A DNA stretch of 64,000 nucleotides from Sphingobium sp. Leaf26. Lineage in GTDB: Bacteria > Pseudomonadota > Alphaproteobacteria > Sphingomonadales > Sphingomonadaceae. The notes under the pieces were generated by a model, which worked only from the letters and a program-made list of their open reading frames with translations, searched no databases and was not told the DNA's origin. The translations under genes were made by a program, and so were the position numbers. The stretch is from the NCBI RefSeq assembly GCF_001421665.1, contig NZ_LMKV01000002.1, positions 62,001 to 126,000 on the forward strand, in the 5' to 3' direction. Shown piece by piece: positions 44,744 to 52,469 of the stretch (position 1 is its first letter; every line of letters starts with the position of its first letter).

Positions 44744-45697
44744 CTATGACGTGGTCGACCCGTCATCGCTGCCACGATGGCGTAGATCGCTGGCTTCGAT
44801 CAGCCGCACCATATCAGCCAATGTTGCGGTCGTTGGCGCACTTAATCCCAACAACTCTGCTGCGGCGACGATGGCACCGTTAATGGACTCGATTTCGGTC
44901 GGGCGGCCAGCCAATCGATCCTGCAGCATCGACGCTTGATGATTTCGATGGTTGGCAAGTGCGAACGCGATTTTCGCATCAATACGGCCCCTGTCCAGGC
45001 GGATGCCTTTGGCCGCAGCGACGTTCACCACTTCGCTGGCAACGGCTCCGGCAATGCGTCGCCCAGGTTCCTCATCCATGCCCCCGACCGTCAGGCCGGT
45101 TATGGTTGCCATCGCGTTGAGCGCCGCGTTGAACGCTGCCTTCTCCCAGATCGCGACCAGAATGACCGGATCGGCCTCGGCCTGTAGCTTGCCGCGATTG
45201 AGCAGTGCTGCAACGGGGTTCGCTGCGGAATGCGCATCGGCAGTCATGCCGCCCAGGCGGATATGGCCTTGGCCATGCGAATGGACCTGCCTCGCCCCGA
45301 CCAGGTCCGACGGCAAGTCTGTCACACCCATGAGGACCCGGTTGGGCGTGAAGATTTCGGCGATGATTTCCGCGTTGCCGATCCCGTTCTGGAGGGTCAG
45401 CCCATGGGCATGACCGTCTGCCAGATGCGCGACTGAACGGATCGCGGCTACGCTATGCATCCCCTTGGTGAAGAGCATGACCAGATCGACCGGTCCTGCA
45501 ACATCGCTCGCCACGGCCGCACGCACGGGTATCACGCGCTCGCCGTCATCATCGGACAGGACAATGCCGTCGCTGTTGAGGAGCGCCAAACGCTGCCTGT
45601 CCACATCGACGAGTGTCACATCGACATCGGCTTCGACAAGACGTGCAGCAAACAGGCAACCCATGGCACCCGCGCCGACGATAACGATATTCTGCAT
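44744..45697 (-). CDS. Ketopantoate reductase family (ApbA/PanE-like) oxidoreductase
   Basis: 317 residues from ATG 45697 (GAGAGG upstream). The N-terminal Rossmann motif VIVGAGAMGCLFAARL binds NAD(P)H. The C-terminal helical domain has AIWEKAAFNAALNAMATITG (conserved lysine and asparagine of the family) and a late PTEIESINGAI motif. True PanE reduces 2-dehydropantoate in pantothenate synthesis, but family members in catabolic clusters reduce other 2-oxo acids. Given the neighbouring benzoylformate-decarboxylase-type gene, a 2-oxo or 2-hydroxy acid substrate is plausible. It follows the lysR gene by 32 bp on the same strand. Confidence 0.87.
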   Translation of the reverse strand: MQNIVIVGAGAMGCLFAARLVEADVDVTLVDVDRQRLALLNSDGIVLSDDDGERVIPVRAAVASDVAGPVDLVMLFTKGMHSVAAIRSVAHLADGHAHGLTLQNGIGNAEIIAEIFTPNRVLMGVTDLPSDLVGARQVHSHGQGHIRLGGMTADAHSAANPVAALLNRGKLQAEADPVILVAIWEKAAFNAALNAMATITGLTVGGMDEEPGRRIAGAVASEVVNVAAAKGIRLDRGRIDAKIAFALANHRNHQASMLQDRLAGRPTEIESINGAIVAAAELLGLSAPTTATLADMVRLIEASDLRHRGSDDGSTTS

Positions 45698-45729
45698 AAA
45701 GCCTCTCACCCTTAAAGTGTGAGATGCTG

Positions 45730-46671
45730 CTAGGACCGGGCGGGCGGCAACGCAAACGGGGGTGATGCCCCGTCCGCGCCGACAAGGGGCAAGAAAGACA
45801 GCATTCGGCAAGCCGCATCCGGCAACAACCCTCGACGCCTGCGATAAACGAAAAACCGTCGATGGAGGGTCAATTCGCTGACGGTGAGCAAACGGACGGC
45901 CCCGCTCGCCACGTCGCTCTGGATCAACGGATGGGGCAGCCAACCCAGGAGTCGCCCCTGCGCGACGAACGATAATTGCGCCCCGACCGAGCCGGTTTCG
46001 ACCGCGACGATGGGTAAGCCGCGTCCAGCCTGGCGCACCATCTTTTCAAACAGCGTGCGCGGGGTCGATCCTGGCTTGGGCATGATCCAGTTCTCGGCCA
46101 GAACCTTGTCCAGATCGACATCGCTTTGCCGCGCAAGAGGATGGGCCGCCGCGCAAAAAACGGTATAGACATCGTCGAAGCGACATTCCCCGAGCGGCAT
46201 AATCTCGTCATTTGCCGGTATTTCCGCGGCGATCATAAGGTCGATGCGGCGTGACGTAAGCGCCTCGATCAGATCGCCGTCCGGCGCTTCCATCATGTCA
46301 ATGCGCAGGGCAGGGGAGTCCTTCAACAATCTGGCGGCAGCGCGCGGGACGATGCTTCGCGTCACCGCCGCTACCGCGCCAATCCGCACGGTGCCACGGC
46401 GCAGTCCTTTCAGCGCGTCGATCGTTTCGACCGCTTGTTCCATCTCGAAAAGCAGCAACCTGGCATGGGGCACAAAGCCTTCGCCAGCTGCGGTCAGCGC
46501 CATGCCCTTGCTCAGCCGATCGAACAAGGGCAGCCCAAGTCGAACCTCCATATCCTGTATCAATCGGCTGAGCGTCGGCTGCGTCATGTTGACCGCTGGT
46601 GCTGCCCTCCCGATGCTTCCACAATCGACGACGGCAAGGAAGGCGCGCAATTTTCGTTCGTCAAAAGTCAT
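45730..46671 (-). CDS. LysR family transcriptional regulator
   Basis: 313 residues: an N-terminal winged helix (LRAFLAVVDCGSIGRAAPAVNMTQPTLSRLIQDME) and a C-terminal periplasmic-binding-protein-like effector domain (GTVRIGAVAAVTRSIVP onwards). It is divergent from the ThDP decarboxylase gene with 90 bp between them, the classic LysR layout, so it probably controls that operon in response to a pathway intermediate. A T-N11-A dyad overlaps its own start codon (46669-46685), which suggests autoregulation. Confidence 0.93.
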   Translation of the reverse strand: MTFDERKLRAFLAVVDCGSIGRAAPAVNMTQPTLSRLIQDMEVRLGLPLFDRLSKGMALTAAGEGFVPHARLLLFEMEQAVETIDALKGLRRGTVRIGAVAAVTRSIVPRAAARLLKDSPALRIDMMEAPDGDLIEALTSRRIDLMIAAEIPANDEIMPLGECRFDDVYTVFCAAAHPLARQSDVDLDKVLAENWIMPKPGSTPRTLFEKMVRQAGRGLPIVAVETGSVGAQLSFVAQGRLLGWLPHPLIQSDVASGAVRLLTVSELTLHRRFFVYRRRRGLLPDAACRMLSFLPLVGADGASPPFALPPARS

Positions 46672-46685
46672 GCATTATTTGCATG
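46669..46685. promoter_or_regulatory. LysR-type operator dyad overlapping the lysR start
   Basis: CATGCA-TTATT-TGCATG is a perfect 6-5-6 inverted repeat containing the T-N11-A pattern of LysR boxes. It lies in the 90-bp divergent promoter region and covers the regulator's own ATG. Confidence 0.55.
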
Positions 46686-46761
46686 GCCTTGTCGGTATTT
46701 TGCAATGGTGAATATGCCTCTCCTCGCACAGTAAATTCCGGTAGGCGAAGGAGCGAGGCAA

Positions 46762-48318
46762 ATGACGACGGTAAGAGATGCGACCATAAAGCTGCTGCGC
46801 GCTTTTGGCATGAACATGATCTTTGGTAATCCTGGATCGACCGAATTGCCGATGTTCCGCAATTTTCCTGCCGATTTTCGCTATATTCTCGGCTTGCAGG
46901 AGTCGGTTGTCCTGGGCATGGCCGATGGCTACGCGCAGGCAACGCGCAACGCCGCGCTGGTCAATCTCCACTCATCGGCCGGAATGGGCCATGCGCTTGG
47001 CAATCTGTTCACCGCCTTCAAGAACCAGACGCCACTGGTTGTGACCGCCGGACAGCAGGCGCGATCGATCCTGCCCTATGAGCCTTTCCTCTTCGCCGAC
47101 CGGCCGACTGAGTTTCCTCGCCCCTTTGTGAAATGGGCCTGCGAACCGGCCCGTGCGCAGGATGTCCCCGCCGCCATTGCCCGTGCTTATTATGTCGCAA
47201 TGGAACCGCCCTGCGGCCCAACCTTCGTGTCCGTGCCTGTCGATGATTGGGACCAGCCCTGCGATCCCATCGAACCGCGCCGCATCGCAGCCATCAATCC
47301 GGGCGATCCCGTTATGCTGGCTGAAGCCGCCGAAGCGCTGGCGGCGGCCAGCCGTCCGGCCTTCGTCGTCGGCGCCGGCGTCGCGCGGGATGATGGCTGG
47401 GACGAAGTGATCGCGCTCGCCGAACGGCACACGGCCGCGGTGTGGGTGGCCCCCATGTCGGCGCGCAACAGCTTTCCCGAAGATCATCCGCTGTTTGCCG
47501 GCTTCCTGATGGCAGGGCGCGAGGCTATCGTCAAAAGCCTGACGGGTCACGACCTTATCCTCGTCCTCGGCGGCCCCATGTCGCTTTATCATGTCGAAGG
47601 TTTCGGGCCGCATGTGCCCGAAGGTGCCAAGGTCATCCAGATTGTCGACAATCATGCACAGGCCGCATGGTCGCCAACCGGCACGGCGATCATTGCCCAC
47701 GCCCGTCTTGCCCTTCGCACCCTGATGGCCGGGCCGTCACCGGTCAGCCGCGCCATGCCGAAAGCGCGCGCACCAGTGCCGGAACTGGATGGTCGTGTCA
47801 TGACCAGCGCCTATCTGTTGCAACAAATCGCCCGGCACCGTCCGGCAGGCTCCGTGATTGTCGAGGAAGCCCCCTCCAGCCGGGGGGCAATGCACGACCA
47901 TTTGCCGATCATTGATCGCGACGGCTTCTACACCTGCGCTAGCGGGGGGCTTGGCCATGGCCTTCCTGCCGCCATCGGCGTGGCGCTGGCCCGGCCAACG
48001 GACAAGATCATTGCAGTTTTGGGCGACGGGTCGAGCATGTATGCCATTCAGGGATTGTGGTCGGCAGCGCAGTTGGGCCTTCCCATCAGCTTTGTCGTCG
48101 TGAAGAATGGGCGCTATGAGGCGCTTAACAGCTTCGGTCGGATTTTCGGCTTGCAGGAAACCGTTGGTACGCAACTGCCCGACATCGACTTTTGCGCGCT
48201 GGCGCGCGGACAGGGCATAAAGGCCAGACGGGCCATGAATGCGCAGGAACTGGATGAGGCACTCACGGCGTCCTTCAGTGCCTCCAGCCCCACGCTCGTC
48301 GAAGCGGTCGTGGATTGA
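46762..48318 (+). CDS. Benzoylformate decarboxylase-type ThDP enzyme
   Basis: 518 residues, close to Pseudomonas putida benzoylformate decarboxylase (about 528). All four catalytic residues of that enzyme can be placed: S26 (FGNPGSTELP), E47 (GLQESVV), H70 (NLHSSAGMGHA) and a His equivalent to H281 in SLYHVEGFG (H277). The ThDP motif GDGSSMYAIQ...KNGRYEAL is in the C-terminal third. The reaction would be non-oxidative decarboxylation of a 2-oxo arylacetate to an aromatic aldehyde and CO2. It heads an operon with a Rieske oxygenase 13 bp downstream. The ring substituents of the true substrate are unknown. Confidence 0.88.
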   Translation: MTTVRDATIKLLRAFGMNMIFGNPGSTELPMFRNFPADFRYILGLQESVVLGMADGYAQATRNAALVNLHSSAGMGHALGNLFTAFKNQTPLVVTAGQQARSILPYEPFLFADRPTEFPRPFVKWACEPARAQDVPAAIARAYYVAMEPPCGPTFVSVPVDDWDQPCDPIEPRRIAAINPGDPVMLAEAAEALAAASRPAFVVGAGVARDDGWDEVIALAERHTAAVWVAPMSARNSFPEDHPLFAGFLMAGREAIVKSLTGHDLILVLGGPMSLYHVEGFGPHVPEGAKVIQIVDNHAQAAWSPTGTAIIAHARLALRTLMAGPSPVSRAMPKARAPVPELDGRVMTSAYLLQQIARHRPAGSVIVEEAPSSRGAMHDHLPIIDRDGFYTCASGGLGHGLPAAIGVALARPTDKIIAVLGDGSSMYAIQGLWSAAQLGLPISFVVVKNGRYEALNSFGRIFGLQETVGTQLPDIDFCALARGQGIKARRAMNAQELDEALTASFSASSPTLVEAVVD

Positions 48319-48331
48319 TTGAGGGATGACC

Positions 48332-49678
48332 ATGTTTCAGGGCAGGCTCGCAGAGCTTATCGAAGACCGGCCGGATGACGGCGTGTTCCGCGTCAGTCGC
48401 GCCATTTTCGATGACCCGGATATTTTTACGCTGGAGATGCGCCGCATCTTTGAAGCTGGATGGATCTTTCTGGGCATCGCATCGCAAGCGGCTGCGGCGC
48501 ATGACTTCTTCACCACGACCGTCGGCCGCGTGCCAGTGCTGGTGACGCGCGACGGAACGGGCCAACTGCATGGTTTCGTCAACAGCTGCCCGCACAAGGG
48601 CTCACGCGTGGCGCAGGTCATGCAGGGCAATGCCCGGCTTCATGTTTGCCCCTATCATAGCTGGACCTTCGACAGCGCAGGGCAGAATAAGGCGATCAAA
48701 TGGAAGAAGGCCGGCTGCTACTCGGAAGGCTTCGACCAGACGAGTCATAATCTGGCACCGCTTCCCGCCTTCGGAGAGTATCGCGGCTTCGTTTTTGGTA
48801 GCCTGTCTGCCGATGTGCCGTCCCTCACTGATCATCTGGGCGAGGCGGCCAAGCTGCTCGATCTGGTGGCGGACCAGAGCGACGAGGGCATGGAACTGGT
48901 GCCGGGCGGCGTTACCTTCACCTATGACGCCAATTGGAAGTTGCAGCTGGAAAATTGCTCTGACGCCTATCATTTCACCTCGGCGCATCCCTCCTACATT
49001 CGGGTGCTGGAACAGCGACAGAAGCAGGCCGACGATTCGGTGGTGAAGTCAGTTTTTGAAAATAGCGACTATTGGACCGGAGAGAGCGAAGGCGTCGCGG
49101 GCGGCAGCTACAGCTTCGCCCATGGCCATGTGCTCAACTGGGGCCGCTTCGGCATTTCGGAGGCACTGCCACTCTATGAACGGGCGGATCAGTTGGCGCA
49201 AAAACATGGGCGCGCCAAGCGCGACTGGATGTTCAACATGCGCAATCTCACCATTTTCCCCAATTTGCAGATTGCCGAAAACGCCTCCAGCCAGTTGCGC
49301 GTGATCCGCCCGCTCTCTGCCGGAAAAACCGAAATGCGGACCTGGTGCATCGCGCCCAAGGGCGAGAGCGCCGAGGCGCGTCGGCAACGAATTCGCCAAT
49401 ATGAGGATTTCTTCAATCCGAGCGGCATGGCGACGCCCGACGACACTGTGAGTTATGAAAATTGCCAGCGGGGCTTTGCAAGTGGCGTCGAACCCTGGCT
49501 GCAAGGCTATGCCAGGGGCCAGACCGCCAGCAAGCCTGGCGGCAACATTTTCTCAAAGGCGCTGGGGATGGAACCGGAACGCAGCGTTCTTTCCGACGCG
49601 CAGCTTTGCGATGAAACGCTATATCACAGCTATTATCGCGAATGGGCGCGCCGGATGGCCGGGGCGGTGAAGGCATGA
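48332..49678 (+). CDS. Rieske ring-hydroxylating oxygenase, large (alpha) subunit
   Basis: 448 residues from ATG 48332 (GAGGG at 6-nt spacing; ATG 48326 would touch it). The Rieske [2Fe-2S] site is C86-x-H88-x17-C106-x2-H109. The mononuclear iron site has ENCSDAYHFTSAH with H214 and H219 and the bridging D211 that carries electrons between subunits. Length and layout match the benzoate/toluate/anthranilate 1,2-dioxygenase group. It forms an oligomer with the small subunit encoded directly after, by ATGA overlap. No reductase or ferredoxin gene is in the window, so electrons must come from another locus. Confidence 0.92.
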   Translation: MFQGRLAELIEDRPDDGVFRVSRAIFDDPDIFTLEMRRIFEAGWIFLGIASQAAAAHDFFTTTVGRVPVLVTRDGTGQLHGFVNSCPHKGSRVAQVMQGNARLHVCPYHSWTFDSAGQNKAIKWKKAGCYSEGFDQTSHNLAPLPAFGEYRGFVFGSLSADVPSLTDHLGEAAKLLDLVADQSDEGMELVPGGVTFTYDANWKLQLENCSDAYHFTSAHPSYIRVLEQRQKQADDSVVKSVFENSDYWTGESEGVAGGSYSFAHGHVLNWGRFGISEALPLYERADQLAQKHGRAKRDWMFNMRNLTIFPNLQIAENASSQLRVIRPLSAGKTEMRTWCIAPKGESAEARRQRIRQYEDFFNPSGMATPDDTVSYENCQRGFASGVEPWLQGYARGQTASKPGGNIFSKALGMEPERSVLSDAQLCDETLYHSYYREWARRMAGAVKA

Positions 49679-50175
49679 GCGGTCCTCTGACCCGTGCGGA
49701 GGCGGAGGACCTGCTCTACCGCGAAGCGTTAGTGCTCGACCGCGGGGAGTGGGACGCATGGCTCGAACTCTACACGACCGACGCCATCTTCTGGATGCCC
49801 GCCTGGCGCGATGAGGTGACCCCGACATCAGATCCAGACAGCGAGTTATCGCTCATCTACTATCGCGGCCGCCGCAATCTGGAAGATCGGGTATGGCGTG
49901 CAAGGTCCGGCATGTCGGTCGCCTCCAGCCCGCTGCCGCGGGTTGTTCACGCAGTGACGAATGTTGTCCTGGAAAGCGCCGACGAGACCGGGGGGCGAAC
50001 TGCATCGAGCTTTACGGTTCATCTTCACGACCGCCGCAGCGAACGCAGTCATGTCTTCTTCGGGCGATACGAACATCATCTCGTGCACCATGATGGTGCG
50101 TGGCGCATCGCGGCCAAGAAGATACTGCTATTGAACGATGTCATTCCAACTGTCGTCGACTTTTATTCGATTTGA
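49675..50175 (+). CDS. Ring-hydroxylating oxygenase, small (beta) subunit
   Basis: 166 residues of the beta-subunit (NTF2-like cone) fold: AEDLLYREALVLDRGEWDAWLELYTTDAIFWMP at the N-terminus and WRIAAKKILLLNDVIP near the C-terminus are typical of BenB/XylY-type subunits. It is structural and partly shapes substrate choice. The ATGA start overlaps the alpha-subunit stop. Confidence 0.93.
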   Translation: MSGPLTRAEAEDLLYREALVLDRGEWDAWLELYTTDAIFWMPAWRDEVTPTSDPDSELSLIYYRGRRNLEDRVWRARSGMSVASSPLPRVVHAVTNVVLESADETGGRTASSFTVHLHDRRSERSHVFFGRYEHHLVHHDGAWRIAAKKILLLNDVIPTVVDFYSI

Positions 50176-50218
50176 AGACAGCGCCTTGACCGGCGCGGTC
50201 TCAGGCCATGTTTACTAT

Positions 50219-51127
50219 TCAGCCAGGTGGAAGGCCACGGAAGGCGCCCCGCAAACTTCTTTCCAGTTCTGTTACCAAAGCTCCACGGTGCAGGTTACGC
50301 GCAATTCTGCGGATCAACAGGTTGGGCAACGGCTGTTCCATCGGCAACATGACCATTGCATCGGCCCCTCCTATATCGTCACCTGTAGAAGCGAACAGGC
50401 AGCCAAAACCCTGCCCGCGGCGAACGCTGGTCAGGATCAACCCATAATCGTCGGATTCCACAGCAACCGGGGGATGTCCCAAGCCATATGCCTCCAATGC
50501 TCGATCAATCAGCGGGCGCAACGCAGTGCGTTGGCTCAGATGCACCACGGGCAGGGCAGACAGGTCAGCGCGCGTGACGCTCGACTGGGTCACCAGGGGA
50601 TGATCTCGTGCCATGAATATAGCAAGCGGTTCCTGTGCCATCGTCGCCGTAAAGGGCTTTGCTTCCAGCTCGTCATGTTCAAAGGCGAAATAATAGGCCA
50701 GATCGACCGCGCGGCGGGCGACTTTTTGGGGAAAATCGGGCGCGACGCTGCCGTCAATATCCAGCTCAAGCATGACTTCGGGATGTTGCGCCCGGAATGC
50801 GTCGATGCCTGGCTGCAGGTAGCGCATGATGTAGGGATGCGCGCCCAGCACGATCTTGCGTGACGTGCTTCCCTCCGATGTGTCGTAAAGATAGGATAGG
50901 TCATCCAATATATTGGACGCATGTTGAAAGGCGCGCTGCCCCAGGCTGGTCAGGAGAGCTGGCCCTCCCGGTCGGCGTTCGAACAGATGATAGCCGAGAT
51001 TATCCTCGAGCGCCCGCATGTTCGCGCTAACCGCCTCTGGCGAAATGCCGAGGTGATCCGCGCAACGGCGGAAACTGCCATGAGCTACAATTCCTGCAAA
51101 AATCTCCATTTGTCGAAAGGTAATCAC
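50219..51127 (-). CDS. LysR family transcriptional regulator (second)
   Basis: 302 residues from a GTG at 51127 that begins (V)ITFRQMEIFAGIVAHGSF, a standard LysR N-terminus; an earlier in-frame GTG at 51157 would extend across the dyad at 51139-51165. An HTH domain is followed by an effector domain (KIVLGAHPYIMRYLQPGIDAF onwards). It is divergent from the NTF2-cupin-GMC-ALDH operon and faces the oxygenase operon tail to tail, so it most likely controls the former. Confidence 0.9.
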   Translation of the reverse strand: MITFRQMEIFAGIVAHGSFRRCADHLGISPEAVSANMRALEDNLGYHLFERRPGGPALLTSLGQRAFQHASNILDDLSYLYDTSEGSTSRKIVLGAHPYIMRYLQPGIDAFRAQHPEVMLELDIDGSVAPDFPQKVARRAVDLAYYFAFEHDELEAKPFTATMAQEPLAIFMARDHPLVTQSSVTRADLSALPVVHLSQRTALRPLIDRALEAYGLGHPPVAVESDDYGLILTSVRRGQGFGCLFASTGDDIGGADAMVMLPMEQPLPNLLIRRIARNLHRGALVTELERSLRGAFRGLPPG

Positions 51128-51138
51128 GCCATGTGGTC

Positions 51139-51165
51139 CTAAGCAATTCCTTATCACTTGCTAAG
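51139..51165. promoter_or_regulatory. Operator-like dyad in the divergent lysR promoter region
   Basis: CTAAGCAA (51139-51146) and TTGCTAAG (51158-51165) flank 11 nt; seven of the eight positions in each arm pair. Position and spacing fit a LysR-type site controlling the genes from 51253 on. Confidence 0.5.
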
Positions 51166-51252
51166 CGCCCGCTTCCTTCCCGGCAAGACGCGTTTTGCAT
51201 TAACTGCATCCAATAAGACGGCCATGACGCCGCCCGAAAAAGAGGATGCAAG

Positions 51253-51912
51253 ATGGCCGATAATGATGCGCTTCTCCGCAGGATTGGGGAATTGGAATCC
51301 CGCCTGGCGGCGATCGAGGATCGCGATGCGATCCACCGCCTCCAGAACATATACGGCTATTATATCGACAATCGCTTATGGCGTGAGCTGGCAGATTTGT
51401 TTGCCGAAGAAAGACCGTCTATGGAGATCGGGCGACGGGGCAACTATATCGGCAAAGAGCGTATCTTCCGTTTCTTGCGCGACGTGCTGGGTGGCGGGCG
51501 CACGGGTCTGCTCAAGCATGAGATCATCAATCATATCCAGCTCCAGATGGTGCTGACGATCGATCCTGGCGGGCAGAGCGCCAAGGCGCGCTGCCGTGCA
51601 ATCGTGCAGGGCAATTCCCCGCCCGGTTCGGGCAAGATGCTCTGGGCCGAGGGCCTATATGAAAACGCCTATGTAAAGGAAGCCGACGTCTGGAAGATCA
51701 AACGTCTCTGGTGGGTTCCAACTTTCTACACACAGATGGATGGCTTCGACAAAGCGGTTTTCGAGACTGGTCCTGCAAGCACGGAATTCCCACCCGATGG
51801 TCCATCCTATCCATCGGATGATGCGCTCGGCCGATCTTTCCCGCCATTCCATTATCCACATCCGATAACCGACTGCGAAGGCGCATCGCCGTCTTCCGGC
51901 CAGGAGGGTTGA
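51253..51912 (+). CDS. NTF2-like / SnoaL-type protein
   Basis: 219 residues. The first ~160 form an NTF2-like cone: IEDRDAIHRLQNIYGYYIDNRLWRELADLFAEE, then AEGLYENAYVKEADVWKIKRLWWVPTFY. A proline-rich tail of ~50 residues follows. Related proteins in aromatic-catabolic clusters act as small dehydratases, isomerases or oxygenase-like partners, but no catalytic residue can be assigned here. It is first in the second operon, 7 bp before the cupin gene. Confidence 0.85.
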   Translation: MADNDALLRRIGELESRLAAIEDRDAIHRLQNIYGYYIDNRLWRELADLFAEERPSMEIGRRGNYIGKERIFRFLRDVLGGGRTGLLKHEIINHIQLQMVLTIDPGGQSAKARCRAIVQGNSPPGSGKMLWAEGLYENAYVKEADVWKIKRLWWVPTFYTQMDGFDKAVFETGPASTEFPPDGPSYPSDDALGRSFPPFHYPHPITDCEGASPSSGQEG

Positions 51913-51918
51913 TCCGAC

Positions 51919-52461
51919 ATGTGCCCAGACCAAATCAAACCCGTCCAGGATGTTCCCGGTGCCTCGGGCGCCATACCAGAAGCGCTGCACATCGGCACAA
52001 ACGACCGGCCTTATGCAGATGATTTCGGGGCACCCGGCGTTGCGTTGCAGCTTCTGCACGCCGACGTCGAGGCAGGGACCTTCGCCGTCCGTATCCGGTT
52101 CCGGCCCGGTGTTCAGTTGCCGCCGCATCACCATACCGGCGTCGTCTTTGCCTATACGATTTCGGGCGAATGGAATTATCTCGAATATCCTGAATCCCCG
52201 CCCAGCCGGGCCGGTTCCTATCTTTACGAGCCGCCGGGCACCGTACACACGCTGAAAGTGGCGGACCATAATCAAGATGTGACCGATGTGATTTTCGTCA
52301 TCACCGGGGCCATGCTGATCCTGGACGAGGCGGGGTCTGTCGTCGCGGTGCTCGACGCTGCGAGCCATATGCGCGACTGGCCTGCCGCGCTGCGCGAACA
52401 GGGCAAGCCGGTGCCGGAGATCATCCGTGGCGGACGCCTATCCTACGATATTCCGGCCTGA
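51919..52461 (+). CDS. Cupin protein, 2,4'-dihydroxyacetophenone dioxygenase-like
   Basis: 180 residues forming a single cupin barrel. Metal ligands are visible in PPHHHTGVVFAYTISGEWNYLEYP (motif 1) and PGTVHTL (motif 2). Size and the motif-1 sequence recall 2,4'-dihydroxyacetophenone dioxygenase (EC 1.13.11.41), a mononuclear-iron enzyme cleaving an aryl ketone to an aryl carboxylic acid and formate. A ChrR-type cupin or acetylacetone-dioxygenase-like enzyme is also possible. It sits between the NTF2-like and GMC genes in one operon. Confidence 0.78.
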   Translation: MCPDQIKPVQDVPGASGAIPEALHIGTNDRPYADDFGAPGVALQLLHADVEAGTFAVRIRFRPGVQLPPHHHTGVVFAYTISGEWNYLEYPESPPSRAGSYLYEPPGTVHTLKVADHNQDVTDVIFVITGAMLILDEAGSVVAVLDAASHMRDWPAALREQGKPVPEIIRGGRLSYDIPA

Positions 52462-52469
52462 CAAAGAGC

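Noticed and set aside
44467..44883. 139-codon plus-strand frame in the AT-rich gap
   Set aside because: No ribosome site or family, and it overlaps the ketopantoate-reductase-like gene antisense; kept only as a possible remnant.
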